This document shows positions 31,783 through 42,306 of a stretch of 64,000 nucleotides of DNA, piece by piece; positions within the stretch are counted from its first letter, which is position 1, and the number at the start of each line of letters is the position of its first letter. The stretch is from Vibrio salinus (lineage in GTDB: Bacteria; Pseudomonadota; Gammaproteobacteria; Enterobacterales; Vibrionaceae): positions 744,001 through 808,000 of the forward strand of contig NZ_JAJSDZ010000005.1 in the NCBI RefSeq assembly GCF_021272385.1. The letters are read 5' to 3'. The translations under genes were made by a program, and so were the position numbers. Under the pieces are notes generated by a model. It saw only the letters and a list, made by a program, of their open reading frames with translations, ran no database searches and was not told the DNA's origin.

Positions 31783-32821
31783 TCCGGCAAAAACGGTCAG
31801 TACCGGCTATCACTATCATTCTAAGAAACGGGCTATCCGTCTTGCTGCATTAGTTTTTCTGACAGGTTTACTAATGACAGCAAACCTGTTTTCCGGCTCC
31901 AGAACGATAGACGCTTCCACTACTCTGAGCGCCATTTTTCAGTTTGATGCAAACAACAGTCAGCACCTTTTGGTTCATTATCTTCGTCTGCCAAGAATTT
32001 TCCTAGGATTGATAACGGGACTGAGTTTAGGTATAGCCGGTACGTTTATTCAGGCTCTCACCCGAAATCCGCTTGCCGACCCGGGAATACTTGGTATTCA
32101 TGCCGGAGCCACAACCGCAATTGTTATCGCTATTGCACTACTGGGGATTCACAATACCGGTCAGTATTTGTGGTTTGGCATGATTGGGGCGGCTTTGTCT
32201 GGCGGCCTCGTCTACACACTGACTCATAATAAAAATTCAGCGTCGTTCAATCCCATTAAGTTTGTTCTCTCCGGAGCTGCAATTTCAGCAGTTTTGCTGG
32301 CTATCGCCCATATCATCATTATCAACAGCGAAAATGCCGTGTTCGATCAGTTCAGACACTGGACTGTAGGCTCGCTACAAGGAAGAGGGTTCAATGTTCT
32401 GATTCCCTGTACCATCGGGCTGATCACTTTCATCCTTCCGTCCCTGTTTATCGGCCGCACCCTGAATGTCCTTAGCCTTGGACCGGAATCAGCCCGGAGT
32501 ATGGGAATCAATCTTAAAATCATTACCGTCACGGTCGCTTTTATTATTATCGCTATTTCAGGACTGACCACGGCAGCCATCGGTCCGGTGAGTTTTATCG
32601 GCTTAGCTGCACCACACATTGCCCGTACCATTGCCGGTCCGGATTACCGGTGGATTATTCCTTACTCTGCGATCATAGGCGCGCTGATGCTCATCTGTGC
32701 CGACCTTCTCGGAAAATGGGTTGGATACCCGGGAGAAGTCAGTGCCGGAATCATGGCTTCGCTTCTGGGAGGCCCGTTTTTCCTCTTCCTGATTAGAAAA
32801 TGGAGAATTTCACAACTATGA
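31775..32821 (+). CDS. FepD-like ferric-siderophore ABC permease
   Basis: This 348-residue FecCD-family permease has about 9-10 membrane helices. Typical motifs are RLPRIFLGLITGLSLGIAGTFIQALTRNPLADPGILG and, towards the end, GPVSFIGLAAPHIARTI, which contacts the ATPase. It overlaps fepB-like by 8 nt and the next permease by 4 nt, so the genes are coupled. It should form a heterodimer with the following permease. Confidence 0.88.
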   Translation: MINPAKTVSTGYHYHSKKRAIRLAALVFLTGLLMTANLFSGSRTIDASTTLSAIFQFDANNSQHLLVHYLRLPRIFLGLITGLSLGIAGTFIQALTRNPLADPGILGIHAGATTAIVIAIALLGIHNTGQYLWFGMIGAALSGGLVYTLTHNKNSASFNPIKFVLSGAAISAVLLAIAHIIIINSENAVFDQFRHWTVGSLQGRGFNVLIPCTIGLITFILPSLFIGRTLNVLSLGPESARSMGINLKIITVTVAFIIIAISGLTTAAIGPVSFIGLAAPHIARTIAGPDYRWIIPYSAIIGALMLICADLLGKWVGYPGEVSAGIMASLLGGPFFLFLIRKWRISQL

Positions 32822-33864
32822 TGCAAAATGAACAGGGTGTTCAGCGTCATTCCATCTTTCGCATACACCAGACCACCTTTTTATATTCCCGCACGGAGAA
32901 TAAGCTTATTCTGGTGCTGTTGATCTCGCTATTGGTGCTGACTGGTTACCGATTGACTCTCGGCTCAGTAACCCTCTCCTTTTCAGACTTAATACCGACG
33001 CTTTCCGGAACCGCCCCATCACCACTGATACACATGGTATTCTGGAACATTCGCTTACCCAGAGTCGTTACCGCTATTTTTGTTGGTGCTTCCCTAGGGG
33101 TCGCCGGAGCAGTTTTTCAATCGGTAGCCAGAAACGCACTCGGTTCACCGGACATCATAGGCTTCACTACCGGCTCCGCATCAGGAGCCCTTATTGCCAT
33201 TATTGTTTTCCAGACTTCCCAGAGTGGCATTATCCTCGGGGCTATCGCGGGAGGGATCTCAACAGCTCTGATTGTTTTGATGCTCTCCCGTCATGGGAAA
33301 ACCACTTCCAGTTATTCACTTATTTTATCTGGGGTCGGCGTCGGTGCCATTTTATTTGCTTTCAATGGATTATTATTAGTTAAAGGAGACCTTGATCAGG
33401 CAGTCTCGGCAAATTTATGGCTGGTCGGCTCTCTCAGCTCCAGAACCTGGCAGCATGCCCTTCCGGTTTTTTTTACGTTTATCGTAATATGGCCCACTCT
33501 CATTTATCTTGCCCGTCCTCTCCGAATGATCGAAATGGGCGATGAATATGCAAAACAACTCGGCATCAACGTAGAAAAGAGAAGACAATACGCCATTATG
33601 CTTGCCGTCATCCTTACTTCTGTCGCCACTTCCGCATCCGGTCCCATTGCATTTGTTGCTTTAGCGTCGCCCAGAATTTTTGCCCGTTTAACCGGCTCCG
33701 TACTTCCTGTTACAGGCAGTGCCCTGACCGGATCCATATTACTTGTCTGTGCCGATCTTATCGCCGGAAAAAACCCATTCAATATTGTTTTACCTATTGG
33801 ACAAATCACCACTCTGTCAGGCGGAATCTATTTACTGTGGATTCTCGTCCATTCAGAAAAGTAA
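32818..33864 (+). CDS. FepG-like ferric-siderophore ABC permease
   Basis: This is the second FecCD-family permease, about 348 residues, with the paired motif NIRLPRVVTAIFVGASLGVAG...NALGSPDIIGF and GPIAFVALASPRIFARL near the C-terminus. The start at 32818 overlaps the FepD stop (ATGA). An upstream in-frame ATG at 32800 is possible but would lie well inside fepD. It partners the FepD-like protein and the ATPase encoded next. Confidence 0.88.
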   Translation: MMQNEQGVQRHSIFRIHQTTFLYSRTENKLILVLLISLLVLTGYRLTLGSVTLSFSDLIPTLSGTAPSPLIHMVFWNIRLPRVVTAIFVGASLGVAGAVFQSVARNALGSPDIIGFTTGSASGALIAIIVFQTSQSGIILGAIAGGISTALIVLMLSRHGKTTSSYSLILSGVGVGAILFAFNGLLLVKGDLDQAVSANLWLVGSLSSRTWQHALPVFFTFIVIWPTLIYLARPLRMIEMGDEYAKQLGINVEKRRQYAIMLAVILTSVATSASGPIAFVALASPRIFARLTGSVLPVTGSALTGSILLVCADLIAGKNPFNIVLPIGQITTLSGGIYLLWILVHSEK

Positions 33865-33873
33865 GGTTTCTAT

Positions 33874-34671
33874 ATGTCAAACTCATCACTTTCCCCGACC
33901 TCTCGCCTTTCAGGACAACGCCTGTCTTTAGGCTACGATGGCATTCCCATCAGTAATAACCTTAATATCACCATTCCCACCGGACGGTTTACAGCTATTA
34001 TTGGCCCAAACGGATGTGGTAAGTCCACATTGCTCAAAACGTTGTGCCGGTTAAACGCCCCTATATCTGGTGACGTTTATCTCGACAATACACCAATTTG
34101 TGATTTTGGCTCTAAATACCTGGCCCGGCAGATTTCATTATTGCCACAAACAACACAAACACCTGATGGCATTACCGTCCGGGAACTGGTATCCCGAGGA
34201 CGCTACCCACATCAAAGTTTTTTCCAGCAATGGAATGATGCCGATGAAACGGCAGTAACACAGGCAATGCAATCAACCGGTATCGCCTCTCTTTGCAATC
34301 AGAAAGTCAATCAGTTATCCGGAGGACAAAGGCAACGAGCCTGGATTGCCACTTCTCTGGCGCAGGATACCCATATTTTATTTTTAGACGAGCCAACAAC
34401 GTATCTGGATTTAACCCATCAACTTGACATACTGAAACTGTGCCGGACACTGATTGAAGAACAAAATAAAACCGTTGTGGCTGTTTTACATGATCTTAAT
34501 CAGGCTTGCCGGTATGCCGATCATTTAATAATGATGAAATCTGGAGAAATCCAGGCAACAGGCACTCCCCGAAACGTGATAACCGCAACGAACATCGAGC
34601 AGATTTTTAACCTTAAAAGCCAAATTATCTCCGACCCGGTAACCGGAACACCTCTGGTGATTCCTTTTTGA
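33874..34671 (+). CDS. FepC-like ferric-siderophore ABC ATPase
   Basis: This 265-residue ATP-binding subunit has Walker A in GPNGCGKSTLLKTL, the Q-loop (LLPQTTQTPDG), signature LSGGQRQRAWIA, Walker B ILFLDEPTTYLD, and a switch His in AVLHDLNQA. TAAGG upstream of the ATG gives the RBS, 9 bp after the FepG-like stop. It energises import through the two permeases at the inner membrane. Confidence 0.93.
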   Translation: MSNSSLSPTSRLSGQRLSLGYDGIPISNNLNITIPTGRFTAIIGPNGCGKSTLLKTLCRLNAPISGDVYLDNTPICDFGSKYLARQISLLPQTTQTPDGITVRELVSRGRYPHQSFFQQWNDADETAVTQAMQSTGIASLCNQKVNQLSGGQRQRAWIATSLAQDTHILFLDEPTTYLDLTHQLDILKLCRTLIEEQNKTVVAVLHDLNQACRYADHLIMMKSGEIQATGTPRNVITATNIEQIFNLKSQIISDPVTGTPLVIPF

Positions 34672-34701
34672 GACTTTTAAATATTCCATAAAAATGCAAT
34701 T

Positions 34702-34720
34702 GAGAATAAATATCATTATT
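34702..34720. promoter_or_regulatory. Fur box upstream of the TonB-dependent receptor
   Basis: GAGAATAAATATCATTATT matches the 19-bp Fur consensus GATAATGATAATCATTATC at 14 positions and lies about 45 bp before the receptor start. Iron repression of the receptor is therefore likely. Confidence 0.6.
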
Positions 34721-34766
34721 GTTAATATTATCATCTTTTAGAATTTAACAAGAAAAGGATAAAATA

Positions 34767-36851
34767 ATGATAATGACTTCCATCAATGCTCCCGGGCATA
34801 CAAAAAAGAGACTCTCTGTCCAAATCGCCGCAGTAATTGGCACCGCATTTTTACCTCTCTCCGCTTTTGCTGCCGATGACTCCCTACGTAATGATTCTTC
34901 ATTAGAAACCATTACCGTGACGGGAGAAAAGTTAGATAAGAGTCTGAAAGATACGACTGCTGCCGTCACAGTAATAACAGAAGATGAGTTCGAAAATGGT
35001 AAAACCCAAACCGTTGATGAATTAGCCACAATTTCTCCTAACGTCATAACCGGTGGATTTGGTTCCATTTCTATCCGGGGTATCAATGGAACGGGAGCAT
35101 CTGTTGGCGGATATTCATTTATAACCGGAGGACGTCCGAGAATTTCAACCATTGTCGATGGTATTTCCCAATCCTGGTCCGGCTATGGTTTTACACCTAA
35201 TAAATTGTGGGACACCCGTCAGGTAGAAGTTTTGAGAGGCCCGCAATCAACTGTTCAGGGAACGAACTCTATTGGTGGCGCTCTTGTTGTTACAACCAAT
35301 GATCCTACCTATCAGTACGAAGCATCGGCAAGAGCCGGAATGGAAACCTATAAAAACGGCAACGTCAAAAGCAACCTTGCAGCCATGGTCAACGCACCAA
35401 TAATCGACGATGAACTGGCATTTAGGTTGGCAGTTGATGGCATAAAAGGCGAAGGATGGATGAATTACGATCAGGACACTGATGAGCTGGATAACGGACC
35501 TGACGTTGATGATTCAGAAAACTACAATATTCGTTCTAAATTACTTTGGGAGCCGGCTTCCATTCCAGGATTATCGGCAAAACTCACATTCAACCACCAT
35601 AAATACGACGGTGAATATCTCAACTGGGCTAATGACACTGAAAGCGGCTATTCAACTCAGACCATGACTTTGAAGGATGCCAGTGATAACATTCGTTTAC
35701 AGGATTCCAGTGTTGATTCCATTGCTGCAGACATAAATTATGAAATAGTCGACGGTATTATCAACGCCACTCAAATCAGCTACATAAAAACAGATGTTTA
35801 TTTTGAGCAGTACCCACGAAATGGTGTCGTTAAATCAGACAAAGAGCAATGGACACTAGAAAACCGTCTGTTATTTAATGCTCCCGATTCTGACTGGTCA
35901 GGTGTTACTGGCTTATATCTGTCAAAAAATGACAACAAACTGAGTGCGACTTTTACCACTCCCACCTTTGATGGTAACAGTACCGTTATTACTTCAGCCC
36001 TCTATGGTGAAGCGTCTTATAAGCTAACCGATAAATGGACATTAACCGGTGGTGCGCGCCTGGAGAATGAAGATACAGACCGTTATCTGCTTGCTTATTC
36101 AAGTTACACAATCGATAAAGATCTCTCTGAAACCATCCTCTTACCCAAAGCCAGCATTATGTATAATATCACACCGGACACAACGCTTTCAGCCTCAATA
36201 CAGAGGGGTTATAACGCTGGTGGTGATGGTATCAGCTGGAGCTCTACCGGTTTCGGAGATTACTATTCTTATGAGAAAGAAACGGTTACCGCCTACGAAA
36301 CCAGTGTGAAAAGCCAGATTACAAAAAGTGCAGAGTTAACAGCAAGTCTGTTCTACAACGATTACTCCGGCTATCAGGCCTTTTTAAACAATGAATACAT
36401 CTCCAATATTGATGATGCTCATACCTATGGTCTGGAAATCGAAAGCTCCCTATGGGCAACAGACAATTTACAACTGCACGGCTCTTTAGGTCTTCTGCAA
36501 TCCGAAATCGATAGCGATGATATTGCCCAGAAAGGAAATGAACTGCCAAGTGCTCCTAACTCGAACATTGCGGCAGGCTTTACCCAATACATAGGGCAAA
36601 ACTTATCCTTTGGAGCAAATGTTACCTATGTTGGTGAATATTACTCTGATTTAGCGAACACTGACAGCTATAAAGCCGGTGATTATGTAACGGCTGATGC
36701 TCAAATCCAGTATCTGATCGGTGACTTTATCATTGATGGTTACGTTAAAAACCTGGCTAATGAAGATATTATTTATTATGTCAACAACTCAACCCGAGCC
36801 GCTGTCGGCCAGACACGAACCTTCGGCTTCAACGTGACTTACAAAATGTAA
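34767..36851 (+). CDS. TonB-dependent siderophore receptor
   Basis: This is an outer-membrane receptor of 694 residues. The signal peptide ends at about residue 31 (LPLSAFAA). A TonB box-like ETITVTGEK follows, then the plug domain (VDELATISPNV, ISIRGINGTGA, VEVLRGPQSTVQGTNSIGGAL) and a 22-strand barrel ending in Met after FNVTYK (aromatic and hydrophobic residues as usual). The start ATG at 34767 is behind AAGGA. It sits beside the FepBDGC-like genes and has a Fur box, so it probably imports a ferric siderophore; no siderophore synthesis genes are in view. Confidence 0.9.
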   Translation: MIMTSINAPGHTKKRLSVQIAAVIGTAFLPLSAFAADDSLRNDSSLETITVTGEKLDKSLKDTTAAVTVITEDEFENGKTQTVDELATISPNVITGGFGSISIRGINGTGASVGGYSFITGGRPRISTIVDGISQSWSGYGFTPNKLWDTRQVEVLRGPQSTVQGTNSIGGALVVTTNDPTYQYEASARAGMETYKNGNVKSNLAAMVNAPIIDDELAFRLAVDGIKGEGWMNYDQDTDELDNGPDVDDSENYNIRSKLLWEPASIPGLSAKLTFNHHKYDGEYLNWANDTESGYSTQTMTLKDASDNIRLQDSSVDSIAADINYEIVDGIINATQISYIKTDVYFEQYPRNGVVKSDKEQWTLENRLLFNAPDSDWSGVTGLYLSKNDNKLSATFTTPTFDGNSTVITSALYGEASYKLTDKWTLTGGARLENEDTDRYLLAYSSYTIDKDLSETILLPKASIMYNITPDTTLSASIQRGYNAGGDGISWSSTGFGDYYSYEKETVTAYETSVKSQITKSAELTASLFYNDYSGYQAFLNNEYISNIDDAHTYGLEIESSLWATDNLQLHGSLGLLQSEIDSDDIAQKGNELPSAPNSNIAAGFTQYIGQNLSFGANVTYVGEYYSDLANTDSYKAGDYVTADAQIQYLIGDFIIDGYVKNLANEDIIYYVNNSTRAAVGQTRTFGFNVTYKM

Positions 36852-36871
36852 GAATAAAAAATGTGAATAAC

Positions 36872-36908
36872 AAAAAAGGCTGAAATGAAATCCATCTCAG
36901 CCTTTTTA
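36872..36908. terminator. Bidirectional terminator between the TonB receptor and grpE
   Basis: AAAAAAGGCTGAAATG pairs with CATCTCAGCCTTTTT with one mismatch, with A- and T-runs on both flanks, between convergent genes. Confidence 0.75.
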
Positions 36909-36933
36909 AGTTGAATAACAGAAACGTTGTCTG

Positions 36934-37551
36934 TTACTTCGCGACCATCACCATAGCCGGACGGATAACACGGCCATTAAGTTCATACCCTTTCTGCATA
37001 ACAAACATGACAGTATTTGACTCATGATCCGGGCTTTCCTGAATAGACATCGCCTGATGGAACTCAGGATTAAATGCTTCACCTTCAGGATTAATTTCTT
37101 TCAACCCAAACTTCGCAATCGTATCAACGAACGATTTATGCGTCATTTCAACCCCTTCAAGAATGGGCTTAACAATTTCATTTTCAGGATCCGCAGCCTG
37201 AATCGCACGTTCCAAATTATCGATGACCGGCAGTAACTCTTCGGCAAAACGACCCAGGGCATATTTACGTGCTTTATCAATTTCCTGCTCAGTACGACGA
37301 CGCATGTTTTCAACTTCCGCTTTTGAACGAAGAACGGCGTCCTGCTGATCTTTTACTTTGGCTTCACTAGCTAACAGTGCGGCTTCAAGCTGAGCGATTT
37401 TCGCATCCTGATCATCCTGCTCTGGTTCGTCGCTACTTTCATTCCATTCCACATCAGCATCGCTACCTACTACTTCAGCTTCAGTTTCTTCCTGTTCAAC
37501 GGTTTCCTGCTGAAGCTCTTCTTCTTTAACCTTGTTTTCTTCGTTGCTCAT
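36934..37551 (-). CDS. grpE: Nucleotide exchange factor GrpE
   Basis: This 205-residue Hsp70 cofactor exchanges ADP for ATP on DnaK. It has a long acidic N-terminus (Glu-rich to about residue 60), a coiled coil ([30 protein letters not shown]), then the beta-wing domain ending [13 protein letters not shown]. The ATG at 37551, behind GGAG, is chosen over the longer frame from 37584. A strong sigma-32 promoter lies upstream. Confidence 0.96.
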   Translation of the reverse strand: MSNEENKVKEEELQQETVEQEETEAEVVGSDADVEWNESSDEPEQDDQDAKIAQLEAALLASEAKVKDQQDAVLRSKAEVENMRRRTEQEIDKARKYALGRFAEELLPVIDNLERAIQAADPENEIVKPILEGVEMTHKSFVDTIAKFGLKEINPEGEAFNPEFHQAMSIQESPDHESNTVMFVMQKGYELNGRVIRPAMVMVAK

Positions 37552-37646
37552 GATATCTCCAGAGTTTAACGATCTATGTAACAAATGTGTGAGTTTGGTT
37601 TACACTGGCTACACAAAAATTCGCATAAAAGCATAACTTGCCTTTA

Positions 37647-37674
37647 TTATGGGGATGATGAGTCCTGATTCAAG
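37647..37674 (-). promoter_or_regulatory. Sigma-32 heat-shock promoter of grpE
   Basis: On the minus strand CTTGAAT (37668-37674) is 13 bp from CCCCATAA (37647-37654), close to the RpoH consensus. It lies between divergent grpE and nadK. Confidence 0.8.
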
Positions 37675-37695
37675 CCCAAATTGTCTGGAAAAATT

Positions 37696-38580
37696 ATGAA
37701 AAAATCTTTCGACGTGATTGCTATCATAGGAAAACCCCGGGATCAGAAAGCAATTCAAACTCATGTCGACTTATATCACTGGTTAACAAAGCAAGGATAC
37801 AAAGCCTTAATCGATGCCAGGCTGAGCAGTATTCTGACGGATATTCCCGATGAACATTTCGCGTCTATCGTAGATGTCGGCGATCTAGCAGATTTGGCCA
37901 TCGTCGTTGGTGGTGACGGTAACATGCTGGGGGCGGCGCGGGTCCTGTCCCGTTTCGACATAAAGGTCATTGGAGTCAACCGCGGAAGCCTCGGCTTTCT
38001 GACTGATCTTAATCCGGAAAATTTTAAGGAAGCATTATCCAAGGTACTGGCCGGTAACTACATTGAAGAGCAACGTTTCCTTCTGGAAGCTGAAATCCAC
38101 CGCCACGATCAGATAAAAAGCCATAATGCCGCGCTGAACGAAGTCGTCCTACATCCGGGGCAGGTTGCTCATATGATCGAGTTTGAAGTTTATATTGATA
38201 ATACCTTCTCATTTTCTCAGCGATCGGACGGCTTAATTGTCTCCACACCAACAGGCTCAACAGCCTATTCTCTATCGGGAGGTGGACCGATTCTTTCTCC
38301 AAGCCTGAATGCCATCTCTCTGGTACCGATGTTCCCTCACACCCTGTCATGCCGCCCAATTGTGGTCGACAGTAACCGTCATATTAAGTTGCTGATTCCA
38401 CCTCACAATCTCGGTATGCAGGAAGTCAGCTGTGACGGACAGGTTTCACTTCCGGTTTCACCCGGAGATGAAGTACACATCTACCGGAGTCCGAATACGT
38501 TACATCTTATCCATCCTGAGCATTACAGTTATTACCATGTTCTGCGTGAAAAACTCGGCTGGTCAAATAAACTGTTTTAA
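37696..38580 (+). CDS. nadK: NAD kinase
   Basis: This 294-residue enzyme phosphorylates NAD+ to NADP+. It has the GGDGN motif ([15 protein letters not shown]), [11 protein letters not shown], and the conserved [24 protein letters not shown] segment. The ATG at 37696 is preferred over the TTG at 37681. It is divergent from grpE, as in other gammaproteobacteria. Confidence 0.96.
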   Translation: MKKSFDVIAIIGKPRDQKAIQTHVDLYHWLTKQGYKALIDARLSSILTDIPDEHFASIVDVGDLADLAIVVGGDGNMLGAARVLSRFDIKVIGVNRGSLGFLTDLNPENFKEALSKVLAGNYIEEQRFLLEAEIHRHDQIKSHNAALNEVVLHPGQVAHMIEFEVYIDNTFSFSQRSDGLIVSTPTGSTAYSLSGGGPILSPSLNAISLVPMFPHTLSCRPIVVDSNRHIKLLIPPHNLGMQEVSCDGQVSLPVSPGDEVHIYRSPNTLHLIHPEHYSYYHVLREKLGWSNKLF

Positions 38581-38634
38581 CCGGTAGCCGATCACAAAAA
38601 TCGCATTCGGTAATAAAATGATGGACCAGCTCTT

Positions 38635-38676
38635 TACTGTATAAAGAAACAGTATATACTGTTTCTTTATACAGTA
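38635..38676. promoter_or_regulatory. Double LexA (SOS) box in a perfect 42-bp palindrome, recN promoter
   Basis: TACTGTATAAAGAAACAGTA (38635-38654) and TACTGTTTCTTTATACAGTA (38657-38676) are exact reverse complements of each other, and each contains CTG-N10-CAG. The central TA makes the whole 42 bp a perfect palindrome. It lies 25 bp before recN, so strong LexA repression is expected. Confidence 0.9.
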
Positions 38677-38700
38677 TTGTTTTAATATACAGGTACTATC

Positions 38701-40365
38701 ATGCTGGCTCATTTAAGTGTAAACAATTTTGCTATCGTAAAATCTTTGCAGTTAGAACTGTCAAAAGGAATGACAACCATTACCGGAGAAACAGGGGCTG
38801 GTAAATCCATCGCTATTGATGCGCTCAGTTTATGTCTGGGCGGACGGGCAGAAACTGGCATGGTTCGCCAGGGAGAAGAGAAAACCGATGTGAGTGCCGC
38901 CTTTTCTCTCGACAATAACCTGAATGCCTCCCGGTGGCTGGAAGACAACGATCTGCTTGACGGTACCGAATGTATTCTGCGCCGGACCATTTCAAAAGAA
39001 GGACGTTCCAGAGCGTTCATCAATGGTAGCCCGGTCCCATTATCACAACTCAAATCTCTTGGTCAGTTGTTAATCAATATTCACGGCCAACATGCTCACC
39101 AGCAGCTAATGAAAACCGAGCATCAGATATCCATGCTCGATCAGTATTCCGGGCACGCCTCCTTATTAAGTACCACCAGAAAGACGTATCAGGACTGGTG
39201 TCACGCCAGAAATGAACTGGCACAGCTAAAAGAGAACAGCCAACAGAATCAGGCTCAGATCCAGCTTTTAGAATACCAGCTAAAAGAATTAGATGAGCTG
39301 GCGCTCAACGAAGATGAATTTATGGAGCTTGAACAAGAACATAAACGTCTTTCAAACAGCGGTGAACTGGCTGCCCACTGCCAACAGGCGGTTGATCTTC
39401 TCAATGACAATGAAGAATGCAATGCTCTTAATTTATTACAGACCATTAATCATCACCTTATCAGTTTATCGGAACTGGATGACAAGTTAACCGGGCTTCC
39501 TTCGATGCTTTCGGAAGCCGTTATCCAGCTAGAAGAAACCAGCAGTGAGCTGAGGCTTTATCTTGATAACATTGATGTTGATCCGGAACAAATGGCCTGG
39601 GTGGAAGAGCGTTATTCAAAAGTCATGTCTCTGGCCCGTAAACATTATGTCCAGCCGGATGAACTTTACTCTCACCATCAGGCGCTTCGGAAACAAATTG
39701 AAACACTGGACAGCTCTGATGAAAAAATTCAGGAACGGGAAGCGGACGTTGAAAACAAATTACGCCATTTCAGGAAACAGGCAGAAAAGTTACATAAATC
39801 CCGGGCCAGATACGCAAAAGAACTGAATAAACTCATCAGTAAGAGCATGCATGAACTAAGCATGGAAAAAGCCAAATTTTCGATTCAGCTTGACTACGAT
39901 GAAAACCGCCCTTCTCCACTGGGGTGTGATTCCGTCAGCTTTCTGGTATCAACCAACCCCGGGCAACCTTTACAGGCAATCAGCAAAGTGGCATCCGGTG
40001 GTGAACTTTCTCGTATATCACTGGCGATCCAGGTTATTACTGCCCAAAAAGTCGATACACCAAGCCTTATTTTCGATGAAGTCGATGTGGGTATCAGTGG
40101 CCCAACGGCAGCTATTGTCGGCAAAATGCTACGCCAGTTGGGCGAATCTACTCAGGTTTTATGCGTTACCCATTTGCCTCAGGTAGCCGGATGCGGTCAT
40201 CAGCAGCTCTTTGTTGCGAAAAATAGCAAGGCAGGAAAAACAGAGACCCAGATGCTCCCACTGAATACAGAACAGAGGATTGAAGAGCTGGCAAGGCTTT
40301 TGGGCGGAAGTACTATTACAGAAACCACGTTAGCTAATGCAAAAGAGTTACTAATTGCAGCATAA
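38701..40365 (+). CDS. recN: DNA repair protein RecN
   Basis: This SMC-like ATPase of 554 residues acts in double-strand-break repair. Walker A is at the N-terminus ([15 protein letters not shown]), followed by [12 protein letters not shown] long coiled coil with a hinge occupies roughly residues 150-400, and the C-terminal half has the signature [14 protein letters not shown] and Walker [13 protein letters not shown]. The SOS boxes upstream fit its role as one of the most strongly induced LexA targets. Confidence 0.97.
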   Translation: MLAHLSVNNFAIVKSLQLELSKGMTTITGETGAGKSIAIDALSLCLGGRAETGMVRQGEEKTDVSAAFSLDNNLNASRWLEDNDLLDGTECILRRTISKEGRSRAFINGSPVPLSQLKSLGQLLINIHGQHAHQQLMKTEHQISMLDQYSGHASLLSTTRKTYQDWCHARNELAQLKENSQQNQAQIQLLEYQLKELDELALNEDEFMELEQEHKRLSNSGELAAHCQQAVDLLNDNEECNALNLLQTINHHLISLSELDDKLTGLPSMLSEAVIQLEETSSELRLYLDNIDVDPEQMAWVEERYSKVMSLARKHYVQPDELYSHHQALRKQIETLDSSDEKIQEREADVENKLRHFRKQAEKLHKSRARYAKELNKLISKSMHELSMEKAKFSIQLDYDENRPSPLGCDSVSFLVSTNPGQPLQAISKVASGGELSRISLAIQVITAQKVDTPSLIFDEVDVGISGPTAAIVGKMLRQLGESTQVLCVTHLPQVAGCGHQQLFVAKNSKAGKTETQMLPLNTEQRIEELARLLGGSTITETTLANAKELLIAA

Positions 40366-40508
40366 GGTTTTTTTTGTGCTTATTGATGAAACCAATTAAA
40401 AAAACTGTGGTCATAAGTATTCAGAACACTAAGTATGCTTTTACATCTGCTCTAACCTTGTTTATTATCGGAGCAGTTTCTTGAATAACGACATTATCAG
40501 TAATCTTT

Positions 40509-40868
40509 ATGCAGTTGAAAAAATGGTTTTTCCTAGTACCAGCCTCGCTCATTATGTTGAGCGGCTGTTCCGTTGCCAACAAATTAGTGTACCGAATCGA
40601 TATCAATCAGGGTAATTATGTTGAGCAACAATCCGTTGACCAGCTAAAATTTGGCATGAGCAAAGATCAGGTCCGTTATGTAATGGGCTCACCAATGCTT
40701 GTCGAGAACGGCTATCCAAATACCTGGTACTACATATACAGCCATAAGCCAGGCAACGGAAAAACCGTTCAGAAAAATTTAATTGTTAAGTTCAATGAAA
40801 ACGGTAGTCTGGTTAAGATTGCTGGCGATTTTAATAATGGCGAAAACTTCTTCGAAGGCATTCATTAA
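40509..40868 (+). CDS. bamE: Outer-membrane assembly lipoprotein BamE (SmpA)
   Basis: This 119-residue lipoprotein of the BAM complex helps insert beta-barrel proteins. Signal peptide and lipobox LIMLSGC place the lipidated Cys at residue 20. The fold motifs [33 protein letters not shown] and NTWYYIY are typical. A terminator follows. Confidence 0.95.
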   Translation: MQLKKWFFLVPASLIMLSGCSVANKLVYRIDINQGNYVEQQSVDQLKFGMSKDQVRYVMGSPMLVENGYPNTWYYIYSHKPGNGKTVQKNLIVKFNENGSLVKIAGDFNNGENFFEGIH

Positions 40869-40918
40869 ACCGTTCTTTTCAGAATCTTACAGAAATAAAA
40901 GAAAGAATACGGACAGTA

Positions 40919-40944
40919 TAAAGCTCGCAATGGCGAGCTTTATT
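40919..40944. terminator. Bidirectional terminator between bamE and rnfH
   Basis: AAAGCTCGC and GCGAGCTTT pair around AATG. The hairpin overlaps the rnfH stop codon, serving both convergent genes in a very short gap. Confidence 0.7.
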
Positions 40945-41266
40945 GGTTTGCAGCTTTGGCTTTTTTTCTCGCCTCTTCTGCCCGTTTCCGGCGAATCTCT
41001 TTCGGATCCGCAATCAAAGGGCGGTAAATTTCAATGCGGTCTTTATTTCTCACCAATGAATCAAGCTTAACGGTACGCCCGAAAACGCCGACTTTATTTT
41101 TGGTTAAATCAATTTCAGGATAAACATCGATAATTCCGGATTGCTTGATAATATCTTCAACGGACATGGAAGACTCAACAACCAGAGAAATTACCCTTTG
41201 CTCATGGGGCAGCGCATAAGCCACTTCAACCTGAATGGTATCAGACTCGGCATTCATTGTTTTCAT
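40940..41266 (-). CDS. rnfH: RnfH family protein (UPF0125)
   Basis: This protein of about 108 residues has a ubiquitin-like beta-grasp fold: [31 protein letters not shown], then [27 protein letters not shown]. It is partner to ratA, with which it overlaps (start within the ratA 3' end), as in E. coli. Function is poorly known. The start could be the ATG at 41266 or the one at 41257. The C-terminal tail is basic. Confidence 0.9.
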   Translation of the reverse strand: MKTMNAESDTIQVEVAYALPHEQRVISLVVESSMSVEDIIKQSGIIDVYPEIDLTKNKVGVFGRTVKLDSLVRNKDRIEIYRPLIADPKEIRRKRAEEARKKAKAANQ

Positions 41267-41690
41267 ACACCTGTTTTGCACGTTTGGTAAATGCATTCAC
41301 CATATTATTCGTCAGTTCATTAAAGATCTTACCAAAAGCCATTTCAATCATTTTACTGGAAAATTCAAACTCCAGCTTCAGCTCGACCTTGCAAGCCTGT
41401 TCATCAAGCGGCGTAAAATACCACCCGCCACTCAACGTCTTAAAAGGTCCGTCCACCAGCGTCATTAAAATTGCTTCGCCCGGTATCAACCGGTTAGATG
41501 TCGTAAACGTTTTACTGATCCCGACTTTTGATACATCCACAGATGCCACCATTTTTTCCGATGTTGCTTCGATCACTTTCGAACCGGAACATCCCGGCAA
41601 AAATTCCGGATAGCCGTCAACATCGTTGACCAAATCGTACATTTGTTCAGCACTAAACGACACTAACGCCGAACGACTCATCTGCTTCAT
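41241..41690 (-). CDS. ratA: Ribosome association toxin/START-domain protein RatA
   Basis: This START-like (Bet v 1 fold) protein of 149 residues is, in E. coli, reported to bind 50S subunits and hinder 70S assembly; its relative Coq10 binds ubiquinone. Conserved sequence includes [31 protein letters not shown] and [15 protein letters not shown]. The ATG at 41690 has a clear GAGGAG upstream, 5 nt away. It is co-transcribed with rnfH and divergent from smpB. Confidence 0.92.
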   Translation of the reverse strand: MKQMSRSALVSFSAEQMYDLVNDVDGYPEFLPGCSGSKVIEATSEKMVASVDVSKVGISKTFTTSNRLIPGEAILMTLVDGPFKTLSGGWYFTPLDEQACKVELKLEFEFSSKMIEMAFGKIFNELTNNMVNAFTKRAKQVYENNECRV

Positions 41691-41805
41691 AATGACTCCT
41701 CTGTATAGCCTAAACAGCAAGGCTGTCGCAATTTTACTTTTATTCTCGTCAGACGCAATAAAAGGATTTCCTTAACGTAATCTGATACGTATAATGAGCC
41801 ACACT

Positions 41806-42285
41806 ATGGCAAAGAAAAAAACGAAACCAAGCAGCAATACCATTGCTCAGAATAAAAAAGCTCGCCACGAATTCTTCATCGAAGATGAAATAGAAGCGGG
41901 GCTGGAGCTTCAGGGCTGGGAAGTGAAATCACTTCGTCAGGGTAAAGCCAATATCGCTGAAAGCTACGTTTTCCTTAAAGAGGGCGAAGCCTTTATCTCT
42001 GGTATGACGATCACTCCTCTGAAACAGGCATCCACTCATGTTGTGGCAGATCCAACACGCGTACGCAAACTGCTTCTGTCCCGGCGTGAACTTGACAACC
42101 TTATCGGCAAGACAAACCGTGACGGTATGACGCTAGCCGCTTTGACGTTATATTGGTCGCGTTCCTGGGCCAAATTGAAAATCGGCGTCGCTAAAGGTAA
42201 AAAACTTCACGATAAACGTGCCGATCTGAAAGAAAAAGACTGGCAGCGCGAAAAATCCCGGGTAATGAAAAGTTCATTGCGCTAG
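41806..42285 (+). CDS. smpB: SsrA-binding protein SmpB
   Basis: This 159-residue partner of tmRNA delivers it to stalled ribosomes. It has [34 protein letters not shown], and a basic C-terminal tail ([21 protein letters not shown]) that mimics mRNA in the decoding centre. The ATG at 41806 (MAKKKTK) is the usual start; one at 41794 is possible. The gene encoding its RNA, ssrA, is 1.2 kb downstream. Confidence 0.97.
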   Translation: MAKKKTKPSSNTIAQNKKARHEFFIEDEIEAGLELQGWEVKSLRQGKANIAESYVFLKEGEAFISGMTITPLKQASTHVVADPTRVRKLLLSRRELDNLIGKTNRDGMTLAALTLYWSRSWAKLKIGVAKGKKLHDKRADLKEKDWQREKSRVMKSSLR

Positions 42286-42306
42286 CTTTCCGGCTGATAT
42301 TACCAA

